Of a DNA stretch of 7,396 nucleotides, positions 1 through 5,889 are shown piece by piece. Where the stretch lies: the NCBI GenBank assembly GCA_029879945.1, contig JAOUPJ010000183.1, forward strand, positions 1 to 7,396, given 5' to 3'. The notes under the pieces are model-generated. The model did no database searches and was not told the DNA's origin. It was given only the letters and a program-made list of their open reading frames with translations. Position numbers and translations under genes: made by a program. The stretch is from Gammaproteobacteria bacterium (lineage in GTDB: Bacteria; Pseudomonadota; Gammaproteobacteria; S012-40). Numbering within the stretch: the stretch's first letter is position 1; every line of letters begins with the position of its first letter.

Positions 1-773
1 CCTTCTGGAATGTGGCGTATGTCTTCTATGCCTTCTTCCGCAAATTCATCCACGAGCTTACCTGCTCTCGGTAAAAAGCTGATGGGATATTCTATCTCAG
101 TCTCACCCACGCAATAGTCCACAAACTGACAAGAAAAAGGAGAACTGCACTGATCTCCCGGTTCGATACTGGGCTCGTCTCCTGTTAATGTCTTTCGACA
201 GGCACTGACCCAGTCCTCCACCTGTGAAAGGCTTTCCTTTATCCCCTCGCTGATATCCTCGTGTGTAAAAATCCCCTGGTAATTTCCCGGTTCAGCATAA
301 ACAAATCGCGTGTTGATATGCGTGAGATAGCTCGCCTTGATAGGCAGACCCGCCTTTTGCAAGACCCAGGTTTGAACGGCCACATCATTGTAGTGATACG
401 CCTTCACACTGCCGCTGGCCTTGACCTCGTAGAGCGTGTAGGCGTCGGCTTCTCGTGTCAGGATGTCTGCCTTGATGAGCACACCTTCGTGTTGAATCGT
501 GGCCTCGTAGATGGCATCGTATTGCTTGGCCTGTAACACCGCTTGCGTCTGTGCCAGGGCGTCTTTTAAAGACTGGTCTTCCGCGATCAATATGCCATTG
601 GCAAATTGGGTACGCGCCAGTTCACCCACACGCGCGCCCGAACCCATCAACTGACTCGCCGCTTCCGACACCTCGCCCACTTGAGGATTGTTCACCTCCA
701 GCCACAGCTTTTTCAGGCACTGCACCCCGGATATGATTTTGCTTTTTGAGAGTCGTGCGGGTTTAGGACTCAA
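1..773 (-). CDS. DUF2779-type PD-(D/E)XK nuclease, C-terminus cut by window edge
   Basis: Open frame of 257 codons read from a TTG at 773 and running off the left end, so only the N-terminal part is present. The N-terminus (LSKSKIISGVQCLKKLWLE, about residues 8-26) is the typical opening of DUF2779 / RecB-like nuclease proteins. A PD-(D/E)XK core is visible: Asp103 in the ADIL strand, then Glu116-Val-Lys118, followed by a RecB-style helix with Gln134. Cys19 together with Cys209, Cys215 and Cys221 forms a Cas4/AddB-like set of four cysteines expected to hold a 4Fe-4S cluster. A probable DNA exonuclease or end-processing function follows from the family, not from direct evidence. The TTG start is chosen because it keeps the conserved N-terminus and sits 7 nt after a perfect AGGAG; the nearest ATG (778) is stopped after two codons. 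It lies directly after the WYL regulator gene and is probably co-transcribed with it. Six bases separate the WYL stop from the TTG. Confidence 0.8.
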   Translation of the reverse strand, partial: MSPKPARLSKSKIISGVQCLKKLWLEVNNPQVGEVSEAASQLMGSGARVGELARTQFANGILIAEDQSLKDALAQTQAVLQAKQYDAIYEATIQHEGVLIKADILTREADAYTLYEVKASGSVKAYHYNDVAVQTWVLQKAGLPIKASYLTHINTRFVYAEPGNYQGIFTHEDISEGIKESLSQVEDWVSACRKTLTGDEPSIEPGDQCSSPFSCQFVDYCVGETEIEYPISFLPRAGKLVDEFAEEGIEDIRHIPE

Positions 774-777
774 GGCA

Positions 778-1776
778 TTACTCCTGATATCGATTCAGTA
801 GGGCCTGTGCTATTTCGCGGAACTCGTCTCGCAGACTCTTAGGACCCACTACTTCCACTTGTGCACCGAATCCCAGTAGCCACCAGCGTAGTTGAGAACT
901 GTTGATCACTTCCGCCTTTAACAGCACACGTCCATCGGCTTGTTTGCTGAGGGATTGTTTTTCACTGATTGGTGTTTCACTGAGATGCACCGCCGCCTCG
1001 GCATCAAACAAGACCTTCAGGTCTATGATTTCAGCAGTTTTGCCGTAATCGAAATGTCCTTCACTGATATATTGGTCTAGACTGAATCCCTGTGGAGGCC
1101 TGGCCTTGTCTGGCAATTTTTTTACGGCCTTAAAGCGATGCAGACTGTATTGTCGTATCTGTTTCTCATCGCCTTTGGTGGCCAGCAGATAGATCACACT
1201 ATCTCGAAAGACGAGCGCCAGGGGGTTGAGTCGCACTTCTTTCGCTTCCTTGTAGCTTCTGCCCAGATAGTGGGTTTTTAGCTGTTGGCCGAAGAACAGG
1301 GCATCGGTCACTTGTTCCAGTATGTGAGACTGGATGTGTGCCGGCAGAAGTTTTTGATTGCGTGGCAGGATGGCTACTTTATTTTTCCAGGCCCGGGCGC
1401 CGCGCTTAGGGAGCCTGTTCAGTGTGTTTTGGGCAGACTGAAAATGCGGATTGAGTTTATCCAGCACCCCCGGGGGAAGCAGGGTCTTGAGATAGCGCTC
1501 CACCAGGGTAAAAGTGAGCGCCAGGTCTGTGTCCATACCCGGGAGTTGTACCAGATCGGCATTTTTATCCCAATACCAGCGATGGCCTTGCGGGTCTTCG
1601 TCATAGAGCAGGGGGAAGTCGCAGGAAAGATCAATCAGATCTCGTTGAACATTGCGTAGTGAGGTTTCCAGCCCCAGGCTTTCCAGGTACCTACGTATTT
1701 CCTGTGTGCCCGCCGACTTTGGCCAGCGCGGCAGTCGTTGCAAGATGCGTATCTTACGGAGAAGGGAGTCACTCAT
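778..1776 (-). CDS. WYL-domain winged-helix transcriptional regulator
   Basis: A 332-residue protein if started at the ATG at 1776 (MSDSLLRKIRILQRLP...). An in-frame ATG at 1860 would add 28 residues, but that extension does not look like the family and would place a perfect palindrome inside the coding region, so 1776 is preferred. Residues about 1-70 form the DeoR/YafY-type winged helix-turn-helix, with SLRNVQRDLIDL (39-50) as the usual recognition-helix signature. Residues about 160-220 are the WYL domain: THYLGRS strand, NPLALVFRDSVIYLLA (Ile-Tyr-Leu in place of Trp-Tyr-Leu), then the QYSLHRF arginine motif. Residues about 250-330 match the WCX C-terminal extension, including RWWLLGFG and VVGPKSLRDEF. 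WYL domains sense ligands, often nucleic acid or nucleotides, and such regulators commonly control phage-defence or DNA-damage genes. Here it is upstream of, and likely co-transcribed with, the DUF2779 nuclease and divergent from two small genes. Autoregulation through the palindrome at 1802-1820 is inferred. Confidence 0.88.
   Translation of the reverse strand: MSDSLLRKIRILQRLPRWPKSAGTQEIRRYLESLGLETSLRNVQRDLIDLSCDFPLLYDEDPQGHRWYWDKNADLVQLPGMDTDLALTFTLVERYLKTLLPPGVLDKLNPHFQSAQNTLNRLPKRGARAWKNKVAILPRNQKLLPAHIQSHILEQVTDALFFGQQLKTHYLGRSYKEAKEVRLNPLALVFRDSVIYLLATKGDEKQIRQYSLHRFKAVKKLPDKARPPQGFSLDQYISEGHFDYGKTAEIIDLKVLFDAEAAVHLSETPISEKQSLSKQADGRVLLKAEVINSSQLRWWLLGFGAQVEVVGPKSLRDEFREIAQALLNRYQE
781..785 (-). 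promoter_or_regulatory. Shine-Dalgarno that fixes the TTG start of the DUF2779 gene
   Basis: AGGAG on the minus strand lies 7 nt before the TTG at 773. It is built into the last codons of the WYL gene (CAG GAG TAA), which implies translational coupling of the two genes. Confidence 0.65.
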
Positions 1777-1786
1777 AGTACAGTTC

Positions 1787-1792
1787 AGTATA
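1787..1792 (-). promoter_or_regulatory. possible -10 element of the WYL gene
   Basis: TATACT on the minus strand matches five of six bases of the sigma-70 -10 consensus. It would place the transcription start a few bases before the ATG at 1776, giving a nearly leaderless mRNA. That would fit the absence of any Shine-Dalgarno there. No good -35 is found at 16-18 bp; the palindrome at 1802-1820 covers that position. Weak call. Confidence 0.25.
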
Positions 1793-1801
1793 GCCACTAT
1801 G

Positions 1802-1820
1802 GGCGACAAATTCTGTCGCC
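1802..1820. promoter_or_regulatory. perfect inverted repeat, candidate WYL-regulator operator
   Basis: GGCGACA-AATTC-TGTCGCC: two perfect 7-bp arms around a 5-bp spacer, centred in the 96-base gap between the WYL gene (minus) and the small-gene pair (plus). Arm length and spacing suit a dimeric winged-helix protein. It overlaps the -35 position expected for the WYL promoter and lies 52 bases before the divergent ATG at 1873, so one site could control both directions. Binding by the neighbouring WYL protein is inferred from position only. A hairpin in RNA is the alternative, but the site most likely lies upstream of both transcripts. Confidence 0.5.
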
Positions 1821-1872
1821 TGACCGGAATATGATTTAATTCCAACTTCTTCAAGCTCAAAACAGGTTATAG

Positions 1873-2136
1873 ATGATGAAAAATGCCCTTATTCAGAAAT
1901 GTCCCCTACGCTATCGTTGTCCTCGTTTATGGAATGAATTGGAAGAGACAGAGGTGGACTCTGTGCGTTTTTGTAATGAATGCGAACGCGATGTCTTTCT
2001 GTGCCTGACTGAGGAGTCGTACCAGAAGGCGATTGAGCAAGGTCTGTGTGTCGCCTTGCAGAGCGAAGTGGAAGAAGAGCTGGTGCTGGGGATGCCTGAA
2101 ACCGTCTATGGAGCGCCTGCCGATGGACAAGTTTGA
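1873..2136 (+). CDS. small zinc-ribbon-like protein of unknown function
   Basis: An 87-residue protein (ATG at 1873; the next codon is also ATG and could be the start). A weak CAGG ribosome site lies about 6 nt upstream. It is cysteine-rich: Cys10, Cys16, Cys34, Cys37, Cys44 and Cys59. The core reads CPRLWNELEET (16-26), then VRFCNECERDVFLC (31-44), then a helix ending in QGLCVAL (56-62). The Cys16 ... Cys34-x2-Cys37 ... Cys59 arrangement suggests a small metal-binding fold. Similar short proteins with a C-x3-W-x2-L ... VRxCxxC ... GxCVA pattern are known to me only as hypothetical proteins. The acidic C-terminal tail (residues 64-87) has no cysteines. It overlaps the next gene by 14 bases, pointing to one transcription unit. 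No enzymatic function can be assigned. It is divergent from the WYL gene and may share its regulation. Confidence 0.72.
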   Translation: MMKNALIQKCPLRYRCPRLWNELEETEVDSVRFCNECERDVFLCLTEESYQKAIEQGLCVALQSEVEEELVLGMPETVYGAPADGQV

Positions 2137-2512
2137 TGAGCTGGAATATTCCCATGAGGGACAAAGAGCGACCACGGTGCACGTGAGTTTTCACGGAGAT
2201 CGTTTGCTCATTCGAGAATCTCTCACCGGCGCACGGGAGGAAACGCGTACTGAGGTGACGCCTTCTACACAGCAATGGAAGACTTTTTATCGCGATATCG
2301 AATCGAGTAGAGTGTGGCAATGGCCCAGGGAGTGTGTGCTAGATTCGATTTGCTTAGATGGATTGTTCTGGTCGTTAAAAATAAGAGCCGGTGAGAGATG
2401 CCACGAATCAAGCGGATGCAATGCCTATCCTTTCACTCGGAAACACATGGCATCTAAAGAGTTTGCGCAGTTTGTGAATGCGGTTTTCGTCCTGGCGGGA
2501 CTACGAAGATAA
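2123..2512 (+). CDS. hypothetical protein overlapping the zinc-ribbon gene
   Basis: A 129-residue protein from the ATG at 2123 (MDKFDELEYSHEG...), in a different frame from and overlapping the end of the upstream gene by 14 bases. GGAG at 2110-2113 is a plausible ribosome site. An in-frame ATG at 2108 (MERLPMDK) and a longer extension to 2033 are possible, but both lie mostly inside the previous gene and look like overlap artefacts. No signal peptide or membrane segment is visible. The predicted pattern is an N-terminal beta-rich part (TTVHVSFHGDRLLIRES), a helix around QQWKTFYRDIE (50-60), VWQWPREC (64-71), a DGLFWSLKIRAG strand pair (79-90), the motif ESSGCNAYPF (95-104), and a C-terminal helix (SKEFAQFVNAVFVLAGL). 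I do not recognise a named family. Tight coupling suggests it works with the upstream zinc-ribbon-like protein. Confidence 0.65.
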   Translation: MDKFDELEYSHEGQRATTVHVSFHGDRLLIRESLTGAREETRTEVTPSTQQWKTFYRDIESSRVWQWPRECVLDSICLDGLFWSLKIRAGERCHESSGCNAYPFTRKHMASKEFAQFVNAVFVLAGLRR

Positions 2513-2566
2513 AGCGGCAAATGGGCGGGCGAACAAAAGCGCTCATGTATGCCAACGGGCCTGTAC

Positions 2567-2601
2567 TTTACAAATCGAAAGTTAAACTTATGAATTGTAA
2601 A
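2567..2601. repeat. long imperfect palindrome between convergent genes
   Basis: Symmetric about A2584: outer arms TTTACAA / TTGTAAA (7 bp), inner arms AAGTT / AACTT (5 bp), and between them three further compatible pairs flanked by A-A mismatches. It lies 54 bases after the plus-strand gene ending at 2512 and 55 bases after the end of the minus-strand IclR gene, so a bidirectional transcription end is the obvious suggestion. However, the stem is AT-rich and there is no T-tract on either strand, so a protein-binding site is equally possible. The remainder of the 2513-2656 gap shows nothing recognisable. Confidence 0.4.
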
Positions 2602-2656
2602 TGATCCCGCAACTGACTATGGCCTTGCGTAAAACCGTCTGCCTGTACTCCATCAC

Positions 2657-3412
2657 TCACACATCATACCCTAGCCGTGAAGACAAACGTCTACCTGCCT
2701 CAATCACAGAGCCTACCCATTGGGGCTGTCTGCGTTCGATGGGTGCAGAGATGGATAGACCTGCGATCACCTTCCCTGTAAAGTCTCGGATCACCACACC
2801 GATGCAACCCACTCCCAATTCGGCTTCCTGATTGTCGAGGGCAAAACCGTTTTGCTGGTCGCGTTTAATCTCCGTGAGTAAATGCGACTCCTGAGACAGT
2901 GTGTTTTCCGTAAACTGGGGTAGGCCGGTACGCTGCACATAGTCGTGCACGCTCTGCTCGCCCAGTTCGGCCAGCATGAGTTTCCCCACGGCAGTAACGT
3001 GGAGTGGGGCGCGGCTTCCGATGACCTGTTCGACGCGTATGGCGTGGCGTCCGGTTACGCGTTCCACATAGACCACTTCGTCGCCTTCACGCATCGTGAG
3101 ATTGACGGTTTCCCCGACCTGATCCCGCAGCCATTCCATAATTGGACGTGCCTCACTGCGAATGTCCATGCGGGTGTGGACCCGATCTCCCCAGCGCAAG
3201 AGACGTGAGCCGAGGCGGTATTCGCCCGAATCGGTACGCTCCACGACTCCATGACAAATCAGGGAAGAAAGGATGCGAAACGCGGTAGAGGAGTGCAATC
3301 CGGTGTCTGCTGCTAAAAATTTTAGACTGACGGGGCCCTCATAACTGGCCAGGGCGTCCAGTAAATTCACTGCTCTATCAATAACTTGTATGCTACTTGC
3401 TGCTTTGTTCAT
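2657..3412 (-). CDS. IclR-family transcriptional regulator
   Basis: A 251-residue protein from the ATG at 3412 (MNKAASSIQVIDRAVNLLDAL); a GTG at 3424 would add four residues. Neither start has a clear ribosome site. Residues about 7-66 are the IclR winged helix-turn-helix, including VSLKFLAADTGLHSSTAFRIL and the wing EYRLGSRL. Residues about 80-250 are the effector-binding domain, with the family signature GSRAPLHVTAVGKLMLA (132-148) and the GVGCIGVVIRDFTGKVIAGLSIS stretch (200-222). Length is normal for the family. IclR proteins bind small carboxylates, sugar acids or aromatic acids and control adjacent catabolic genes. Divergent placement next to the ThDP-enzyme/kinase operon makes it the probable pathway-specific regulator. 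Whether it represses or activates cannot be read from the sequence. Confidence 0.92.
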   Translation of the reverse strand: MNKAASSIQVIDRAVNLLDALASYEGPVSLKFLAADTGLHSSTAFRILSSLICHGVVERTDSGEYRLGSRLLRWGDRVHTRMDIRSEARPIMEWLRDQVGETVNLTMREGDEVVYVERVTGRHAIRVEQVIGSRAPLHVTAVGKLMLAELGEQSVHDYVQRTGLPQFTENTLSQESHLLTEIKRDQQNGFALDNQEAELGVGCIGVVIRDFTGKVIAGLSISAPIERRQPQWVGSVIEAGRRLSSRLGYDV

Positions 3413-3417
3413 TGTAC

Positions 3418-3453
3418 ATTTCACATTATGAAAACGATTACGTATTGTGAAAT
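3418..3453. promoter_or_regulatory. candidate IclR operator with repeated TTTCA half-sites
   Basis: ATTTCACA (3418-3425) and TGTGAAAT (3446-3453) are perfect 8-bp inverted arms 20 bases apart. Inside is a second pair, TTTCA-N5-TGAAA (3419-3433). On the minus strand TTTCAyAAT occurs twice, 19 bases apart, about two helical turns. The region also contains CATAAT (3430-3425, minus), a possible -10 element for the IclR gene, so a protein bound here would block or reposition polymerase at the regulator promoter and could act on the divergent operon. Binding by the adjacent IclR protein is inferred from position and symmetry. Confidence 0.45.
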
Positions 3454-3556
3454 CCTAACCGATTTAGTAAGGTAAGGCAAGATTTAGATAGATTGGTCAG
3501 TCCTGCGGCAAGCCCCTCCTGCCTGCAACGGCCCCAGAGTAAAGAATTTTTTGTTT

Positions 3557-3562
3557 AAGGAG
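3557..3562 (+). promoter_or_regulatory. Shine-Dalgarno deciding the ThDP-enzyme start
   Basis: AAGGAG, 9 nt before the ATG at 3572. It lies inside the frame opened by the TTG at 3551, so it argues for the shorter 740-residue product. Confidence 0.75.
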
Positions 3563-3571
3563 ATCAATACG

Positions 3572-5794
3572 ATGTCTGCAATACCCGAATTTGAAAACGG
3601 CGCTGCTCCCGAATTTTGCGATGGGATACAGTATTTTAGTGAGGCATGGCCTCAATTAGACGAATGGGGCGATACCCCGGTCATTGCGGAAGGCCAGACC
3701 GCCATCGCTGACTCCAAAGACAGAAAGGCCGCGTATCAGACCTTAATGATGGCGGATGCCTTGCGTTATCTCACTCTACAAGTATGCGGTGCCAAGGGTT
3801 CGGGCCATCCCGGTGGTTTTGCTTCCAGTGCGGAAGCCTATGCTGCCCTGGTGATGTTGGGGCACACCAATATCATTACCGAAGTGGGTCACCATGCGCC
3901 AGGTTTTTATTCGGCGATGTTCCTGGATACATCACTTGAAGAGATGGGCATTCGCACCGTTTCTGATATGCGTGCGCGTTTTCGTGAGCGCCATGGTCTA
4001 TTGGGCCACTTGTCGGGCGCCATTCCCGGTATTCTTGCACCGGCAGGGCCTTTAGGACAAGGCCAGCACTTTGCCTTGGCCGGTTCGCTCTTGCATCGTG
4101 ACAAACTATTTCCCTTCACGCTGGGTGATGGCGGTATGGGCGAGCCCTACATCTTGTCTGCCATGCAGCACTTCAATGTGGCCTACCCTGACGTCACCAA
4201 CTTTTTGCCAGTATTGATCTGGAACGGCTACAGCCAGGAGCATCACTCCATGGTGTCTCGAATGAGCAATGAAGAGATGACGGCCTATTGGAAAGGGCAC
4301 GGTTTCAAGAATGTTGTTATCGTGGATGCCAAAGAGTTTGATGATGGTGAGCAGGAAGGGGCCTATGTGGATAGCTCTTATTTCTCGTTTGAGAAACGCG
4401 TTGCCTTTGCACAAGCCGTGTTGGAAGGTATGGACCAGGCCGCACAATCGGCCCTGAACGGCACACTAACCTGTTTTATCATCAAACAAATGAAAGGGGC
4501 CGGTGTTCACACCGTGGGTTCCAAGTCTCACAATCTGTATCCCACCGACACACTTGACCAGCAACATATCATCGACGGCCTTAAGCGTCGCGCATTGAGT
4601 CCGTCTTCCTGGCAACTGGTTCGGGATAACTTCGTCCGCGCTGGCGGTGGACCCGCGGCCAAAACCTCGGTGACAGAGTCTGTACTAGCAATCTCACCAT
4701 TGAGCGCTTTACCCACCACCGATTTCAAAGTCGGCGACAAGCAAGTCCCCTCCACTGCGATGGGCGTTTTGGTCGGGGCGGTAGGCAAGATGGACTCACG
4801 CTATGTGGTGACCAATGCCGACGGTAACGAGGCTTCCGGTATGAAGAACATCAATGATGCTCTGAAGATCCGTCACCCAACCGAAGATCCTCTCTATAAC
4901 CAAACTCCCACAGGTCAGGTCTATGAGCCACTGAATGAAGATGCCTGTGCGGGTTTAGCGGCGGCGTTGGCCCTGTTCGGTTCGCGTTCGATCTGGCTTT
5001 CTTACGAAAGTTTTGCCATCAATGGTTGGCCCATCTTCCAAACAGTGACTCAGGCCATGGCCGAATTGCGTCGCAAAACACCAGCGGCCATGTGTATGTT
5101 TACCGCCGGTGCGCTGGAGCAAGGACGCAACGGTTGGACACATCAGCGTCCTGAAATTGAAAACTACTTTGCCGCGCAAATGCGTAATGGAAATGTGTAT
5201 CCGCTGTTTCCCTGTGATGCCAATGCCATTCAAGCGGCCTTTGAGTGGGGCACCAAACAGTTTAACAAGGGTATTCCTATCATTGCCTCCAAGAGTCCAC
5301 TGCCGGTCTACCTCAGCTTGGGTGATGCCCGCAAGGGAATTGAAAACGGGGCCATTACCCTCTATCAAAGCAAGAAAGGCGATAAAGGTACCGTTGTTAT
5401 TGCGGCCACGGGTGATATGGTCTTCCTGCCTGTATTCGAAGCCAAAGATCGCCTTGAAGCAGACGGCTATCGTGTTCGCATCGTCGCGGTGATGAACCCA
5501 CGTCGCCTCTATCGTCCCGGCGATGTCTCTTGGGATACCGTGTCTGAACCCGATAATCAGTTTATGACCGATGATCGATTTAACGCCTTGTTTGATGGTG
5601 ATGTGTTGCTCGCGGTCAGTGGTGGACCCAGTGCGAGTCTGGAGCCCGTTTTATTGCGTACTCGTGCTAGTATACGGGAAAGTTTTTGCTGGAAACGCGG
5701 TGAGACCACAGCTAGCCCTAAAGAGATCATGGATTTTAACGGCATTACTGCTGACGCCATGTTCGCAGCCGTGACGCAACGGGTTTTTTCTTAA
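3572..5794 (+). CDS. ThDP-dependent transketolase/phosphoketolase-like enzyme
   Basis: A 740-residue protein. The N-terminal pyrophosphate-binding half has transketolase landmarks: GSGHPGG (76-82), GHH (106-108), GPLGQGQH (159-166) and the ThDP motif starting GDGGMGE (185-191) and ending Asn218 in WNGY. The NGY ending and the following SRMSNEEM resemble phosphoketolase (NGYK...ISHEE). His320 in SKSHN is a candidate active-site histidine. In the second half, VYEPLNEDACAG (450-461) supplies the probable cofactor-activating Glu456, corresponding to phosphoketolase VLSEHQ. It is followed by SYESF (477-481), GRNGWTHQRPE (518-528, His524), FPCDANAI (546-553) and KSPLPVYLSL. The C-terminal domain (about 605-740), with DDRFNALF and KRGETTASPKEIMDFNGI, parallels the phosphoketolase C-terminus. 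It is expected to act in the cytoplasm on a ketose or ketol-like substrate, moving or splitting off a two-carbon unit. Whether it uses a phosphorylytic (acetyl-phosphate-forming) or transferase reaction is unresolved. First gene of the operon under the IclR regulator. Confidence 0.85.
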   Translation: MSAIPEFENGAAPEFCDGIQYFSEAWPQLDEWGDTPVIAEGQTAIADSKDRKAAYQTLMMADALRYLTLQVCGAKGSGHPGGFASSAEAYAALVMLGHTNIITEVGHHAPGFYSAMFLDTSLEEMGIRTVSDMRARFRERHGLLGHLSGAIPGILAPAGPLGQGQHFALAGSLLHRDKLFPFTLGDGGMGEPYILSAMQHFNVAYPDVTNFLPVLIWNGYSQEHHSMVSRMSNEEMTAYWKGHGFKNVVIVDAKEFDDGEQEGAYVDSSYFSFEKRVAFAQAVLEGMDQAAQSALNGTLTCFIIKQMKGAGVHTVGSKSHNLYPTDTLDQQHIIDGLKRRALSPSSWQLVRDNFVRAGGGPAAKTSVTESVLAISPLSALPTTDFKVGDKQVPSTAMGVLVGAVGKMDSRYVVTNADGNEASGMKNINDALKIRHPTEDPLYNQTPTGQVYEPLNEDACAGLAAALALFGSRSIWLSYESFAINGWPIFQTVTQAMAELRRKTPAAMCMFTAGALEQGRNGWTHQRPEIENYFAAQMRNGNVYPLFPCDANAIQAAFEWGTKQFNKGIPIIASKSPLPVYLSLGDARKGIENGAITLYQSKKGDKGTVVIAATGDMVFLPVFEAKDRLEADGYRVRIVAVMNPRRLYRPGDVSWDTVSEPDNQFMTDDRFNALFDGDVLLAVSGGPSASLEPVLLRTRASIRESFCWKRGETTASPKEIMDFNGITADAMFAAVTQRVFS

Positions 5795-5804
5795 TCGACT
5801 CATA

Positions 5805-5847
5805 GCGATGTGTGCATCGCAGGGATAGAGACCTTGCCCTGCGATGC
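5805..5847 (+). promoter_or_regulatory. intergenic stem-loop with a competing hairpin
   Basis: In the 95-base gap between the ThDP enzyme and the kinase. Main stem: GCATCGCAGGG (5814-5824) pairs perfectly over 11 bp with CCCTGCGATGC (5837-5847) around a 12-nt loop. Competing stem: GCGATG (5805-5810) pairs with CATCGC (5815-5820) around a 4-nt loop, using the same central arm. No T-run follows, so it is not a classical intrinsic terminator. An mRNA-stabilising or processing element that adjusts kinase expression is the likeliest role. Confidence 0.55.
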
Positions 5848-5889
5848 CACTACTTAATGTGATAAAGCATCAATACAGGATTGCTTACG

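Noticed and set aside
261..736. Two plus-strand open frames opposite the DUF2779 gene
   Set aside because: The minus strand carries clear nuclease-family motifs throughout this stretch; the plus-strand products show no recognisable pattern.
1777..1860. 28-residue N-terminal extension of the WYL protein from the ATG at 1860
   Set aside because: It does not resemble the family N-terminus and would put the perfect palindrome and a -10-like element inside the coding sequence.
2033..2122. 30-residue extension of the second small plus-strand gene
   Set aside because: It lies wholly inside the upstream gene in another frame, and the composition (Cys/Trp/Lys rich) looks like a frame shadow.
2513..2600. 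Possible integron attC-like or mobile-element boundary after the small gene pair
   Set aside because: No GTTRRRY core site, terminal repeats or target duplication can be seen, and no transposase or integrase lies in the window.
3504..3562. Leader hairpin (TGCGGCA / TGCCTGCA) and an anti-Shine-Dalgarno CTCCT at 3516-3520 that could pair with AGGAG at 3558-3562
   Set aside because: Only a bulged 7-bp stem and a 5-bp pairing; too short to separate from chance without comparison with relatives or a mapped transcript start.
3907..5760. Several minus- and plus-strand open frames overlapping the ThDP gene
   Set aside because: Shadows of a strongly coding frame with recognisable ThDP-enzyme motifs along its whole length.
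5769..5789. Terminator-like CCGT/ACGG stem followed by six T at the end of the ThDP gene
   Set aside because: The stem has only four base pairs and lies inside the last codons; the downstream kinase appears to belong to the same operon.
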